Shown here in pieces: positions 1 to 13,555 of a DNA stretch of 64,000 nucleotides. The DNA is taken from assembly GCA_027625915.1 (NCBI GenBank), contig JANTQA010000008.1, positions 2,373,001-2,437,000 on the forward strand, in the 5' to 3' direction. The DNA is from Anaeramoeba flamelloides. Lineage: Eukaryota; Metamonada; Anaeramoebidae. The position numbers and the translations under genes were made by a program. Each line of letters begins with the position of its first letter. The first letter of the stretch is position 1. The notes beneath the pieces are model-generated. The model saw only the letters and a program-made list of their open reading frames with translations, did not search any database and was not told the origin of the DNA.

Positions 1-1347
1 AAATATACGAAATTAGTTAAGAATACAAGTATCAAAAAACAAACCTCAAAATAAGAGTGATTTAAGGACTGCCCAAAACAAATCCATTATAAGGGGTATA
101 AGTGTCAAAACGTTCGAGAAATGTGCTCTTTATCTCTTCGGATCCAAAAAATCCTTGAGAATTTCCAATATTTTTCAAATTTGAAATTTTGTGGTTTATA
201 CTTTCTAATTGTAAGTAAATCGTGTTTTTCACAACCCAACCCTTTTTGATAAGGAAATCATATCTAATTTTCAATAAGTGTCTTTATTTAATCAAGACAC
301 ATCGTAAACACAAGGTTGTGGTTTATGAAAAACACTATCGACAAACAATTGATCATCTTGATAAACAAAAAAATGAAGTTTTATCTTTCTTCCCGATCTC
401 AAGAGATACAAAACTTAACTCAACGATTCGTTTGACCACAGACCCTACACCATGGGTATATTTTGGATAACAAAAAAAAAAAAACAATCAATTTTTTGAT
501 TTACAACACCATTCAAACTTTTTTTTTCATCTTTCTTCTCTTTTCTTATTTAAAATTCACATATTCTTTTTTTGAAACAAAAAAATCAAATTAAACGTAA
601 AAATTCTGATAAAAAACTACAAATCTCTACACAAAAAAAACAGTGTAATTTTTGGTTTTTTCAATAACTTGGCTGTTTGAAATAATAAATAAACCTAAGG
701 TACCTAAAAGAAGAATACAAAAAAAAACTGAAAAAATGTTCCAATTTATGCTAAAAAAAAAGTATAAAAAATTTCCTTATTAAATTGGTTATTTTTAAAC
801 AAAGAAATTTAATCAGAAAACCAATTATATTCTTTTTACCAACATAAAAAATTATTTTAGCAAATTTTTGATTCATTTTTTTTTATGGTAAAATAATCTA
901 ACCAAAGTAAGAATAAATTTGATCAAAAAGCCAACATCGAATTATTCATTACATTGAACAAAGTCAATCAATTCCTGTTTTGATAAAGAGTTCAATTTCT
1001 GTAATTTCTCAATAAAGAAAAATTCATTTTATAATTTTATGCTCCAACAGTAGTTGTGAAATTTTTCACTGACGAGGAGAATTCTTAGTGGAATTAAGAT
1101 TGAAAAAGGAGATAATCGAAGAAAATTCTCATTATTTTTTTTCAAAAATATAAAATAAATGCGTTAGATCTGAAGATTACGTTGAAATTTCTGAAGAATA
1201 GAAGAGTAGAACTCAAGAATTAATTCTATCTGTTCCAAAATTTTTTAAACTAATTATTTTTTATAAAAATATATTTTGATCAAAATAAATGTTCGATTAA
1301 AAATCTAAATTTTCTGATTTTTGAGAATTTTTTTCTTTTTTCCAATC
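1..1347. other. AT-rich left flank without a recognised gene
   Basis: No gene could be supported. The first 470 bases are less AT-biased than the rest and carry two overlapping open frames, one at 62-274 on the minus strand (70 codons) and one at 222-470 on the plus strand (82 codons). Neither resembles a family I know, and neither can be extended by a convincing splice site. They could be remnants of a gene or of a repeat. From about 480 on the sequence is poly-A/T-rich and looks intergenic. Confidence 0.4.
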
Positions 1348-2377
1348 TATAGTTTGTTCAATAACCCGTGTCGTCGTCCCTTTTTGTGTTTTTAAAAATT
1401 ATTAGTGTTTTTTTTTGAAATAACTGTTGTTTTTTTTTTTTTTAATTGTTTTTTTTTTTTTTTTAACTGTGGTTTTATGTTTTTATTTTGTGTTATATGA
1501 AAAAATATAGTTCCGTTTAACCTTGCTTTCATATCAAACAATATGTACAATATTTCATTTTATCGAAATGTTTTTCTACAACCTTCAATTCCAGTCTCCT
1601 CTTAAAAGAGATCTTATTCAACAAAATTTGAACAAACCATTACAAAATCCACAATAACCATATCTTTCAATTTGATTAATAACAAAAATAAACACTAAAA
1701 AGGATAAAACCAGTTTCTTAAAAACTTTTTGACTGATAACTCGACACTATCAAAAAAATGAGATATAAATTTTTCAAAGTTTTTTGATCAAGAAAAGAAA
1801 AAAAATTCATTTCAATTTACTTTTTTCCTCAAGTCAATCATCTTCAAATCATATCTTGTAATTGTTTGACTTTATTTGTTTACATTCTTTTTTTTCATTT
1901 ATTGGATGAGATATGAATCCTCAATAAAGAATATTTCATATTGAATCAAAAATTTAATTAGCAAATATTTTATTCTTATTAAAATTCTACAAGAACATTA
2001 CCAATGACCAAATTATTTATAAATCAATTCATAACAACAATTTTCTTAATGAGAGGAAATTAAGCCACTAAAAAGCTCAATTTTCATTGCCTATGACAAG
2101 ATCGTTCAATTTTTCATTCAATTAGAAGATAAAATATTTCTTTGATACTTTGAAAAAAAATTTCTTTTATGACTTCGAGAAGGACAATATTATGAACAAG
2201 ACAGACTTTTCTACTAAAAACAAAGACACTCTTGATAACTTTTTATTTCAACAACAATTAAAAACAACTGAAAAAAGTTGAAAATCAACACTTAAATACA
2301 CATTTTTGATAAAACCACAATAAAGGTAGAAAAAAAAATATTTATTGAACTTGACACGGGTTATTGAACAAACTGTA
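1348..2377. mobile_element. 1.03-kb element with 22-bp perfect terminal inverted repeats and TA ends
   Basis: A 22-bp sequence at 1351-1372 returns as an exact reverse complement at 2353-2374 (core GTTCAATAACCCGTGTC). Each arm is preceded by TA-C/T-AG, giving ends of the form TAYAGTTTG, typical of Tc1/mariner-like elements with a TA target duplication. The interior of about 980 bases is very AT-rich with no open frame for a transposase, so this is a non-autonomous or internally decayed element. It ends 180 bases before the orphan ORF at 2557. Structure is seen directly; assignment to the Tc1/mariner superfamily is inference. Confidence 0.6.
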
Positions 2378-2556
2378 AATTAGAAACTTTTAAAGCGAAA
2401 AAAAAAAACGGAAATTTTTTTGTATTACTTTCTTTTTGATGATAACTCCAACAACAGTTTATGGTTGATCCCGTACAAATCAGAGAATAAATTATTTCTT
2501 CTAACGTGTGTATTAATTTCAATAGAAGTTTTTTATAAGTGGAACCAGAAACTTTG

Positions 2557-3249
2557 ATGAAAGAGATACCTCTTTCCCAGATCAAGAACTATTTGTTAGA
2601 TTTTTTTTTTCTTGTAAAACCTCCTTTAAAGAATCGATTTACTAATTTCCCATTTTTTTCTCATAAAATTTTATTTTTTCGAAATTTGTTTTCCAAAGAA
2701 ATTGAGATGAACAAACCTTTAATTCTCCTTTCCGAGATAGCTATAAAAGCACTATTATCACTAAATAATTCAAAATTAAAACCAACAGAATGTACTGAAA
2801 AAATTTTTTACATAAAAAAAGTTGATGAAAATCCAAACATTCAAGCCTGTAACGGGTGCGAGAACACAACTTACCAATATGGTAATATCTCTGGAAAGGA
2901 ATTAAAACAATTTTTTTCAAGTAAACCTCGCCCATCATGGGGCAAAAGGCTTCACTATATCTTTCTATATGAAAACTCCTTTATTGATGGTTGGAATGAT
3001 AGTACACTCTCAAGACTTGAAAAACAATTAAAGTGCCCAAAAAGGATCTCAATAGATAAAGATATGTTTTGCAAGTTAGCAGGTATTATTCTGGCCAACA
3101 AAGATTTCAAAACAAAAGACCGATTTATTAAATCTTCGCAAAGAGGGATTGAAGAATATTTAAAACGAAAAGGGTACCGTAAAAAAAACAAATACAACAG
3201 AAACAAGATGGTATTCATAAGGCCATTGGGAAGAGGGAATAATATTTAG
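2557..3249 (+). CDS. Orphan protein of unknown function, 230 aa
   Basis: Open frame from ATG at 2557 to TAG at 3247-3249; the frame is open back to 2539 but without an earlier ATG. A later ATG at 2707 would remove a Phe/Leu/Asn-rich first 50 residues and may be the true start. The protein has a paired Cys motif CNGC in its middle, several Trp, Tyr and Phe residues, and a strongly basic C-terminus (RKGYRKKNKYNRNK) that could bind nucleic acid. I recognise no family. Its length in a genome this rich in stop codons, its mixed composition and its lower AT content than its surroundings argue for a real gene. Flanking exons may exist. It lies between the inverted-repeat element ending at 2377 and a repeat-rich gap. 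Confidence 0.55.
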   Translation: MKEIPLSQIKNYLLDFFFLVKPPLKNRFTNFPFFSHKILFFRNLFSKEIEMNKPLILLSEIAIKALLSLNNSKLKPTECTEKIFYIKKVDENPNIQACNGCENTTYQYGNISGKELKQFFSSKPRPSWGKRLHYIFLYENSFIDGWNDSTLSRLEKQLKCPKRISIDKDMFCKLAGIILANKDFKTKDRFIKSSQRGIEEYLKRKGYRKKNKYNRNKMVFIRPLGRGNNI

Positions 3250-3902
3250 TTTTTATTTACTTGTGGAATTATTTTTAAATTAAAATAAATAGCTTTTTGT
3301 TTTTTTTTTTTTAAATTATTTTCAAGATCTTGTTTATTTTTAATCTCGATCACTAAAGTTATGAAATTTTAAAAGTCGATCTTTGGTAAATAATACGAAA
3401 AAATTTATCTTTTTATAGTCCTAAAAAGGTAATTTTTTGTTACTTACAAAATAAATTATGCAAAATGTTAATTTATACTTGAAAAAAATAGTTTTACTTG
3501 TTTTGATCCCCTTCATCAGGAAAATTTGTGTTCTTGAACAAACCTCATTATATATCTCCAACACTATTGGCCCCCATTAAAAGATGTCTGTGATGATTCT
3601 ATTAAGGTATTGAATTTCAAATTTTTTGATCTAAAAAAATATTTAGTAATAACTTTTTCTCATTTTTCAGATCCTTTTTTTTAATTTTTTTTTTTCTATC
3701 AAGAGGAGATATTCCAATAGAATTCTGATCATACAAACACCATCGTTTTATTTTGGTTAATCTTGAATACTGTTTTTTATTTTTCGATTAAGATTATGGT
3801 ATTTAAATCATAAATGGGATACTTTTTTCACTTCTTTTTCTCTGATATTTTTATTCTTTTATAAAGAACTTTAGAAAAGAAATAAATTACAATTTGTCTT
3901 TC

Positions 3903-4021
3903 TCAAATTATGTGTTTGATCCTTTTACTTTTTGTAACGTTCGTATGTATTGTGATAAACCAAGGAGTGGTAAATGAAAATTTAATTTTTAAAAAGGAAA
4001 AAAAAGATGATTAGTTGAATT
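3903..4021. repeat. Dispersed repeat, also at 61430-61552
   Basis: About 120 bases, beginning near TGTTTGATCCTTTTAC and including ATTGTGATAAA and AAATGAAA blocks, are closely matched at 61430-61552 in the same orientation. No termini could be fixed. It is probably a fragment of a larger mobile element family. Confidence 0.45.
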
Positions 4022-6454
4022 TGTCTTCAATTGAAAATTCAATTATCAGAAAGATATTATTTCGAAGAATTTGGTTTAGTTGTATTTTTAATTGGGTTTT
4101 ATTTTTTGTTTAAAGTAAGGTTTCCACTTACTACAAAATAGTAATGAAAAGATACTGATATATTTGGAAATAATTAAATTGTATTAGATGATGACAATAA
4201 AGGTGATAATAACAGACTAAATGAAAAACACGATGAATAGATATCTTCTTCAGTGGATCTTTAAGGTTTATTATCCCTGAAACTGGAAAAATGATTCTCT
4301 TATGTTTGGTGAGAGATGTAATTTTGATTTGTTGCTTATCGATCAAGTGCTTTGTATGAATTTTAAAAGTCATTCAAAAATATAAATTTATTGTTTTTCT
4401 TCCAAAAACGAATTGAAGAGAGTATAACAAAGAGATTGGATGATAAGTAAATATTGAAATATGATTTTTCGGTTGTGGGTTGATACTTTTATTTCGGTTT
4501 GGTTTTTATTAAGAGCTTTTAAAATTTTATATTTTTTTATTTCTGAAATTGAGTAAAAGGGAAAATAAATTTTCGATTGACCACCCAAAAAACAAAAAAA
4601 TTATTTATAAATTCCTTTCAATTAATATTCCTTTTAATCTTAAATTTAGATTTTGGAGGATTAATTCATTTTTTAATAATGATAAATTCAAAAAAAAGTT
4701 TTAAACTTTTTGGTTCAATTTCCATTTTTTAGATCTAATAAACCAATTTTTAAAACATTAGTTATTTTCAAACAAAAGTCTTGTTTCCACCCAATTTACA
4801 AGTTTTCTGAGAATTTAGAACAATAAAATTCTTATAACAAAAGGTCATAAAAAAATTTTCAAAAATAGGAAAGTGAACAAAATAATTAAAAACATTTTTG
4901 TGAATTTATTAGTTACTTTAAAAAGAAAAAAATGCGGAAGATCGACCAGCTAAGTAACTAAAATAATATTCCAACAGACCTAATATATGCTAATATTTTT
5001 CCTATTTCAGCAACTAGAACCTTAAGGACTTGAAAAGTGAAGATTAAAAGTATAAAAGAAAAAGAAAAACCAAATCAAAATGCTCATAAAAATCATTTTT
5101 GCCAAAATAAAATATATTAATGTTTGGAATCAAGAATAATTTTCACTTTAACCTATAAAAAATGAAGTTATTTAGGAGTACTGGAAGTATCGATTTGGAA
5201 TACACAACCTTGTTTCTATACAATTTATTTTAATTTTTTTTTAGAAATATTTGATTTGTTTTATTTATTGGATTGATTGTGTTAAATTCAAAAAATTTTT
5301 TAAAAATTTATAAATATTATATTATTAAATATTCTATTTGTACAAAAATTATTGTTTCAATAAATAATCAAATTGTTTTTTTTTTGTGTTACTGCCCATG
5401 ATCTATTATCAAAATAAAAAATAAATTATTAAAATCAATTTATGTTTTGCAATTAATTTTGTTGTTTTGATGTAAAATTTTTTTGATTTAGTATTTGTTG
5501 AAAAATGATTGAGTTTAATAAACTATTTTTTTTTTGAAATTAAGTAAAGTATATCCAATAACTTCTTTTTTTTTTTTTTAAGATAAATATTTAACAAACA
5601 AAATATTATTTTGTTTGTAATTTTGTATCTATTTATACACTAAGTGGTAACACACCTTTTCATTATATACAAATTCTTGATTTTTGAGTTTTTTACATAA
5701 TTTAAAATTGTTTTGAATAAAAAGATATCAGAAAAAAGTTTTTACAGGATTTATTTATATTGATTATAATAAAAACCCTCAATTTGCTAATATTTAGTTT
5801 GTTTGGTGTGTGTAAAGTTAAGAAAAAAAATATTTTATTTATTATTATATGTTTGAAAGTATCATTTTTAATCAATTTAAATTTTTTTTTTAACTTCAGC
5901 GAAATTTTTATTTTTTTGGAATAGTTCGGTTCTATTTTGTATTTTCTGGTGATCTAAATTTTGTTTTAGTGCTGAAAAATAAATACCCAAAACATGTTAA
6001 GCTTGTAAATTAAAATCCTATAATATAATTAAAATACTTTTCAATTATTGATTTTGAAGATAATAATAATCTAGATAAAAAAAATATTTTTTTGCCATAC
6101 ATAAGTCTATTGAATCTCAATATTTTTTTGAGGTTGTTTTCATTCTTTGAAGTTTCTTGATTATTTTCCAATCTTTTTCCAGTGTTTTTTTGTTTTTTTG
6201 ATCAACTATATATATTTACATTATTTAAAAAAAAAAGGTAACTTTTCAAAAAAGGACAACAATAAAATAAATAATCCAACGAAAAGACTATATATGTTTT
6301 TTTTTTTGTATTTTTTGACAAATAAATCGATCCTTTTAGTTGTTTTTAGTAAAAATTAAGTTTAATAATCATTTCCCAACCAACTTTTTTCTGTAAATAT
6401 TACTCAAAGTAAAAATATGCAGAGAATTAATCTGGAAAATATATTGTAAACCCG

Positions 6455-6974
6455 ATTCCAAAAATTTGGACACATGTAAAACCAAAAATAGGCAAAAAAA
6501 ATACAAATTTTTTTATATTTTTATACAACTAATTTAAAAACACCTTTAAGTAACCAAGTATTAATGTTTTTATAAGTAATTGTTCTTATCCAAATATACA
6601 AAAAAAAAAATATAAAACGAAAAAAAAAATTTATTCCTCCAAAATGATAAAACAATAGGAACAAAAAATGTATCGGTAAATTTGTTAAGATTTTACCAAC
6701 AATCGTTGTTCAATCAAAGGTTTGATATAATCAACTTATTTTAAGCGGTTGTTCAATTTAACAAACTAGACAGTAACCCTCAATCAAATCATTTAATAAA
6801 TTTCTTATCTGGATAAAACCGAAACAGATTACGTAACTGGGAAAAAGAAAAATAAAGAAAAAAGAAAAGATATAAAATAATAAATTTTCAAAATTCCAGA
6901 TTATTTCCCATTGAATCAAAAATCTAGTATAATTAGTTTTTCAACAGTTTTAACTGAATCCAAATTTTTGGAAT
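6455..6974. mobile_element. 520-bp inverted-repeat element, family F copy 1
   Basis: The 16-bp end ATTCCAAAAATTTGGA at 6455-6470 returns as its exact reverse complement at 6959-6974. The interior is homologous to 33090-33620 and, more weakly, to about 50890-51413: shared blocks include the AAGTAAC...TATTAAT block near the left, the GTTAAGATTTTACCAAC block in the middle and GAAACAGATTA near the right. No transposase frame is present. Ends and size suit a miniature Tc1/mariner-like element; that superfamily call is inference. Confidence 0.6.
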
Positions 6975-7344
6975 TTAGTCAAGTTAATAAAAATAGACCT
7001 TATGGAGAACACCAATATCAAAAATATCACTATAAATCTTTGGTTATAAAAAGAGAAATATACTCAATAAATAATTATTATCTCAAAAAAAAAAAAAAAA
7101 TTGTAATTAAATTTGAAATTTTTCCATTTCTCTACATTTTTTTTAGTTTTATAACTCTTTAAATAGTTTTGACTGATTAAAAATTAGAGAGATTCAAAAA
7201 TTATATATTTTTATCGAAAAAAAAAAAAACAAATAAACGATTAAAAACAAATTATATTAATTTATTTACATATTTGTCATATTCAAAAATAATAATTTTC
7301 AAGGATATAATAGTTAACAAAAAAAAAAAATCTTTAAATACTTT

Positions 7345-7370
<26 letters not shown>
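7345..7370. repeat. (TA)n microsatellite
   Basis: Thirteen TA units in a row, four bases before the stop codon of the TMEM131-like gene. Confidence 0.9.
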
Positions 7371-7373
<3 letters not shown>

Positions 7374-7376
<3 letters not shown>

Positions 7377-10300
7377 TAAATTAAGTATTGGTTTATTTGA
7401 AACCCAATTGAGAAACAAAAATTGATTATTACTTTTTGTAAAAAAAGGATTTTGTAAAGTTTGTGTTTGTAAATTTTGCTCAGAGGGTTTCTTTAAATCA
7501 TTCAACCAATGTTTATTTTTTTGATGAGAAATCTTTAACTTATTAAAAGAAAAAATTTCTTGTGAAAATCCAAGCGATCGATCTTGATTAAATAAGGAAA
7601 AGGTGAAAAAATCAAAATTTGTAAGATTTTTGAGAGACGCTCGTGAATTATTATTATTTAATGATGAAAATTTTTTCCTTAATTGAATTATCTCGGCATT
7701 AGATTGCATAATTTTATTTTTTATTAATTGTCTATTTTCGATAAATAGAGTTTTTTTCGTATTACAAAAATTGAAATTATTAATGTAGTTATTAAAATTA
7801 TAATTTAATTTTTGATTGGCAGTGCAATTTTTAGGTATATATTCATTACCATTTCTATATTCAATTGTACTATTGGCAATATTTTTAATATCATTATTAT
7901 TTGGAAAATTTTTTTCTTCACAACCGTTTCCGTGTAGAATAATATTATCCCCATTATTATTATGAAACGATATAGGATTATTTTTCTTTTTATCAAGTAT
8001 ATTGTTATTATTCTTGCTCTGGTTGTTGTTATTAAACAAGATACTTTTTCGAATATTATTAGAATCAATTGTTTCAAAAAATTTTTTTTGAATTAAATCT
8101 GAACACATCTCGTTGATTTTTTTTTTTTTTTTTTTTTCCCAAACTACGACATTTGTTAACATCCAATTATTATTTTTGGAAATCATTAATTCGTTTTCTT
8201 TGAAGTTTAATATCTCATTAATACAATTATAACTGACATATGAATTTACAATTATAAAGACAGAAATTAAAGTAATGTTTGTCAAGATTTCAAAGGCAGT
8301 CAAAGGTAATAATTTTGAAAAAGTCTTGATTGTTTTTTTAGGAAAGTTAACTTTAATTTGGAATTGATATTTTTTATGTGTTGATTCAATAATTATTGTT
8401 GTTTGAAGTATTGCTTTTGAATAATTAGGCTTTATTATTATGGGAATTTTCATTGATTTTTTTTCTGGTATAATAATTGAAGAAATCCGATTTCTATAAT
8501 TTAAAAATATTCCATAACTTTCATCACCACCACAATTACTATTACCATTATCTTTATTATTAATTTGCTTAATGGCGTTTATTTTGATTGGCAAGTTTCC
8601 AGAATTTGAGATAATAATATTTCTTTTAAATATCAAATTGGTGATGTTTGTTTCTTGGTAATTTATTGATAAAGAATCAATTTGATCCAAAAATTCTGTG
8701 TTTGTTATCTCAAAATTTAAAGAGGGTTCCTTGATTGTTAAAATTCCTTCTCCCCCCAGGCCAGTAACTTTACAATAGTCTAAAATTGTTAAATTATTTT
8801 TAATTATTATATAACCTTTGTATTTATGTAATTCTTTTGGTTGAAAATGTAAATAGCCAATCATTTTTTTTGTTTTTGGTGGTATTAACATTTTGTTATC
8901 AGCTTTTTTCATTTTTGTAGAATATTTTAAATAATTGTTAATAATATTTTGATCAAATTGAAAAGCATTTTCAAAAATGTTACTAAAAGTTATTGAATCA
9001 ATATCATTCTCATCCACATTTGTTTTCTTAAAACCATTATCACCCTTATCCATAAACTGTTCTTTTTGAAAAAAACTTTTTGTAAAATTAATATTTTTTT
9101 TTTTTAATAAGACATTAAAAAATTTTTTTTTCAGAACAAAAGGAAATACTTCAATTTCTAAAGGGGAATTTGATGGGTTGTAAACATAAATTTTCTTAGA
9201 GTTTATGTATTGAACTGGTAATTTTTTAAAATGAATTCTGTTTTTAAATATGATTTTTGGTTTATTATAATTTATTTGAATTGGTAAACGAATAGGATGC
9301 CATTTGTCACTTTCCATTGTAATGTTTGTGTTGATAATATTTATAACATCGTGCTCTTTTTTCATTTGAATTAATAATTTCATAATATTATTTAAATCAA
9401 ATAAAATATTAAGATGCTTGGGAAAGTTTTTGATTTTATTATTTAGAAAAAGACAAGTGTTCTGTATTTCTTTTGTAAACAGGTTTTGATAATTTTTTAA
9501 ATTATAAATAAATTCTTTAATATTTTTTTTATCTTCTTTTTGATATACAAAATATTTAAGATCAAATAATGAACTTGGTTCAAAAATAATTTTTCCAATT
9601 TTTCTTTTACTTTGTGCTTTGACAAAATTTCTATGTCTTAATACATTTATTTTTTGATCATTGCATGCAATATTAGTAATTGTAATATTATTTCGAAAAT
9701 AATTATACAAATATATCCCCCTTTCAATAGTTTCATCGAGAGAATTTATATTAATATTTATTTGATTTGGGGTCATTGTTAAATTTCCTTTTTTGGACTC
9801 ACCAATTATTGTGAAATTGTAATTTTGATATAAAGTTACAAAATTTAAATATTTTTTAATATTTTGTTCTTTTTTAAGTTTTAATTTTACTGAAAAAAAA
9901 ATAATTTCATTTGGTTCAACAATCAGTGCTCCCCTTTTGTTTTTGTTTAATAAATTCTTTTTTTGGTAAAATATTTTTAAGCATGAGAAATTTGTTTCAA
10001 TATTTAGTATTTCAATCTGTTGAATATTTGGGTTATATATCGAAATATTTTTTGTTTGAATTTTATTAGTTGAAAAAATACCAAAATCAATTTCTTGTTT
10101 TTTAATACCTTGGTTATTTTCTTTTTGTTTTGATTGTGTTTCTTTATTGCCTATTTGTTTGGTACCTTCTTTTTTATTTCCTTTTGGTATTTCATTTTCG
10201 TTTAAGTTTGCTTTTTCATTTCCAGTGCTTTTTACATTTGATCTGGTTTCCAAATTTTTTACAATCAATTCTCCAGTGAAAAAATTAATTTGGATTTTTT

Positions 10301-13300
10301 GAATACCAAAATTTGTTAATAATTCTATTTCTGAGACATAATTTAAATTAAATATTAAATTCTTATTTAAATTATAAGATAAATTTGAAATACTATTACC
10401 CCTCTCAATAATTTGTGGATTTATTGGTAATACTTGAAAATTTGGATCATTGCTTGAAACAGAAAAAACAATCAATGGCTTGTTAAAATCATTAATACAG
10501 TTAATTATTTTATTTTCAATGATATTTTCAACTTTTCCTGTAAGAATATTTGTTGTGTTATTGTCACATTTTATACCCCCTTTAATAATTTCTCCTTGAT
10601 AAAATACCTGGGATGGAAATTTATTATTATCAATCATAAAATTTATAACCCCTGAAAATAATCCTAAAGATTTTTTGTGATGCGATATGGTTATTGGCAA
10701 ATTAAAAATCTATTATGTTTTTTTTTTTTTTTTGTTTTTTGGATAAAATAATGTTTTTAATAGAAGTAAAGAAAAAAATAATGTTTTTTTAAGAAAATGA
10801 AAATAATTTCTTTTCGTTATGAACAATTTTATTGTCCTAAAAAATAGAAAAGAAAAGAAAAGAAGTAGAAATTTCTTCAAAAAAATTATAAAGGAATAGA
10901 TCAATATAAAACAATTTAATTAAAAAATCTATATCATCCCCAATTTTTGATTCATATAAAAACCAATGTTATCTTTGGAAATATTTTATTAGTAAATTGG
11001 TAAATATAAAATTAGAGGAATATTAATAATCATTGAATCAGTTAACGTTGTTTGAATTTCAAATTATGTTTATCAAAATATTTCGAATAGATGAAAAAAT
11101 ATAATCACTTTTTTTTATAGAAAATAAAGTATTATAAAATTCCAAAATAATTACAATATAGTATGTGTATAAAGGATTGTTTAAACAATAAACCATGGTT
11201 TTTGGGACTGTAGATTCGATTAAAAAAAATCGAAAATTTTGGATTAAAGAATTAATCCAGATAAAAGAAAAATAAAGAAAAAACTAAAGAATAATATCAA
11301 AATAAAGATTCAGTATTTATCTTATCATTAGTTAATGATAAAGAAAATCATGGTTCTTGTTTGAAATTTCGAAACAAAAATTTAGAAATTAGGGAAAAGT
11401 GTAATCAAGTGCCGTAGAGTGACATAGAGTGTCTAGCTTTTCTTTGGGTTTTATGTTTTATCTTTAAAGTGTTCTAGGTTTTTTTGAGGTTTTCTATTTT
11501 ATTCAGAAAATCTATTGATTTTCGTTAGGTTTTTTTGAGTTTTTGAAATAAACCGAAAATTTATTAAAATTTTCCTTTTTCTTTCTCAAAGTAAAAAAAA
11601 CCTAACGAAAATTTATAGATTTTTTTTTTATTTGTCAAATTCGAAAAACCTAACGGTTGTAAGAGGAAATTAAAATCCTCCAATTCAAAATAAAAAATAA
11701 AAAATATAAAAACATAATTTTAAGTTTCCTATTTTATTATAAATTTAGTTGAGATTAAAACTTTGGAAAATAATTTTTTACAATAAAAAAGAAAAATAAC
11801 AACAAAATTTCACACCTTAAAAATATCATATAATATTGTGATCAGAAACTTTAATATATTTTATTAAAGTAATGCCTTATCAACAAATTGAATTGAATAA
11901 TTATGAAGGTTTGATTAATGATAAATCACAATTTTTTATATTAAAATAGTTTTATTAGGATTAGGTTTTAAAAATTAAATTTTGTAAAAAAATTTTATTT
12001 AAATTTTATTCAGATCACAATTCACTATTGTGGAATAAAAATTGAAACAGAAAAACAAATAATAAGATTTTTTTCATTTGTACCATTACTGAAAATTCAA
12101 AGTAATTTCTATTAATTAAAGAAAAAATAAATGATTAAATACTAAATAAAAGATTAACCACAATAACATTTTTTATGATAACTATTTTATAATCGATCTT
12201 ATTATTTGGTTCAACACTTATTAAAAATTTCTTTAAAAAATTTTTAACTAATTTTGGAATAAGAAAAGTACCAAAAGAATTTGAATTAAGAAGGAGATTT
12301 AAAAGCTTTTTATTTGTTTAATTTAAAAATAAAATTATGAATTACTCTTTGAAATTAATTTTTTTCTCCTTTTTATTTAATATTACTTTTCATTTTCAGG
12401 TTCTATTAATGTTTCCAATTAAAAAGGGTGTTTCATTTTTTTTTCTTGTTTCGCTTTTTTTAACAATTAATAGTACAATTGAAACCTTTTGTAGTTTTTT
12501 ATCTCAACTTTGAGTTTTAAACACGGATTTAAATTATTTACTGAGTAGGTATCATAACATTTTGTTTTTTGCTTTTTTGACTGAAAAGAATTATCAAATC
12601 GAAATTTCTATGTTAATTTTAGAATTACAGTTATCAAAAATACCTCTTTTCAGAGCTTAAAACCCATGTTTCTAAAATATAATCCGTGCTTTTTTTTCTT
12701 GTTCCAATTCAACACCCAAATGATATCCAGTATTATACCTAAGTTCAAATCAATTTTGAAAGTAAACTCCTTTATATTTTCTGTAAAATTTAAATTCTGA
12801 ATGCAATTTATTTTATATTTTTCATGATATTCTCAATTTTTTTGAATTTATTTTTATTTTTTTGATGTTATAAATGTAAATTAAAAATTTACTCTATTTT
12901 TTAAAATAAATTTTTCATTTTTGATCTTTTCATTTTTGAAATTTATTTTTTAATAATAGAACAATAAGAAACCAATAGCATATTTACGGTTGTTTATTGT
13001 CGGTTTCATTGATCGTCAAATGTGTAAGTTTTCTATGAAATAGAAACAAGTACTTTTTTTTGAAGCAAGGGTTAAACAAGTACATATGGGTTATTTTTAC
13101 AATATAAATGGTTTTTTTTTTTACTTGTAGTTGAAATCTAAAGAGGATAAAGATATAACTGGTTATCTTTTTTCAATTTAAAAGATTCTTTTCGAATTTG
13201 TAGTTCACTCACTAAATACACCTAAAAAACCGACCACGTAAAAATATAGAGACGCAAATTATATAGCCATTTTATAAAAGTGAGTACATTTCTAAATCTT

Positions 13301-13512
13301 TTTTTAAAAGTTTTCTTAACGGACTAATCTCTATTAAATTTTTGTACCTTAAATTTAATAGAGATTGTAGGAATTTTTAGCCAATTACTGAGATTTGAAA
13401 ATCCCTGTTTATTTTCAATATTAAACATATTTCGAGATAACGAATCCTATTTTAGAAATTGGTCAAAAAAAAAAAATAATAGAGCCTAGCACCTTAATTT
13501 AAAAAATGATTT

Positions 13513-13555
<43 letters not shown>

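Larger units (their letters stand above)
3250..7373. other. Intergenic, AT-rich, with dispersed repeats
   Basis: No supported gene. Short minus-strand open frames at 4131-4373 and 4388-4588 have no recognisable content. The stretch holds a copy of a dispersed repeat near 3903-4021, a 520-bp inverted-repeat element at 6455-6974, and a TA microsatellite at 7345-7370. It contains the 3' flank of the TMEM131-like gene, which is transcribed leftward and stops at 7374. Confidence 0.5.

Noticed and set aside
62-470. Overlapping 70- and 82-codon open frames on opposite strands as genes
   Set aside because: No recognisable content, no convincing splice sites, and the two frames exclude each other; kept only as a note on the left flank.
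4131-4588. Two minus-strand open frames as a small gene
   Set aside because: Low-complexity Ile/Phe/Lys composition, no ATG context or splice support, no family resemblance.
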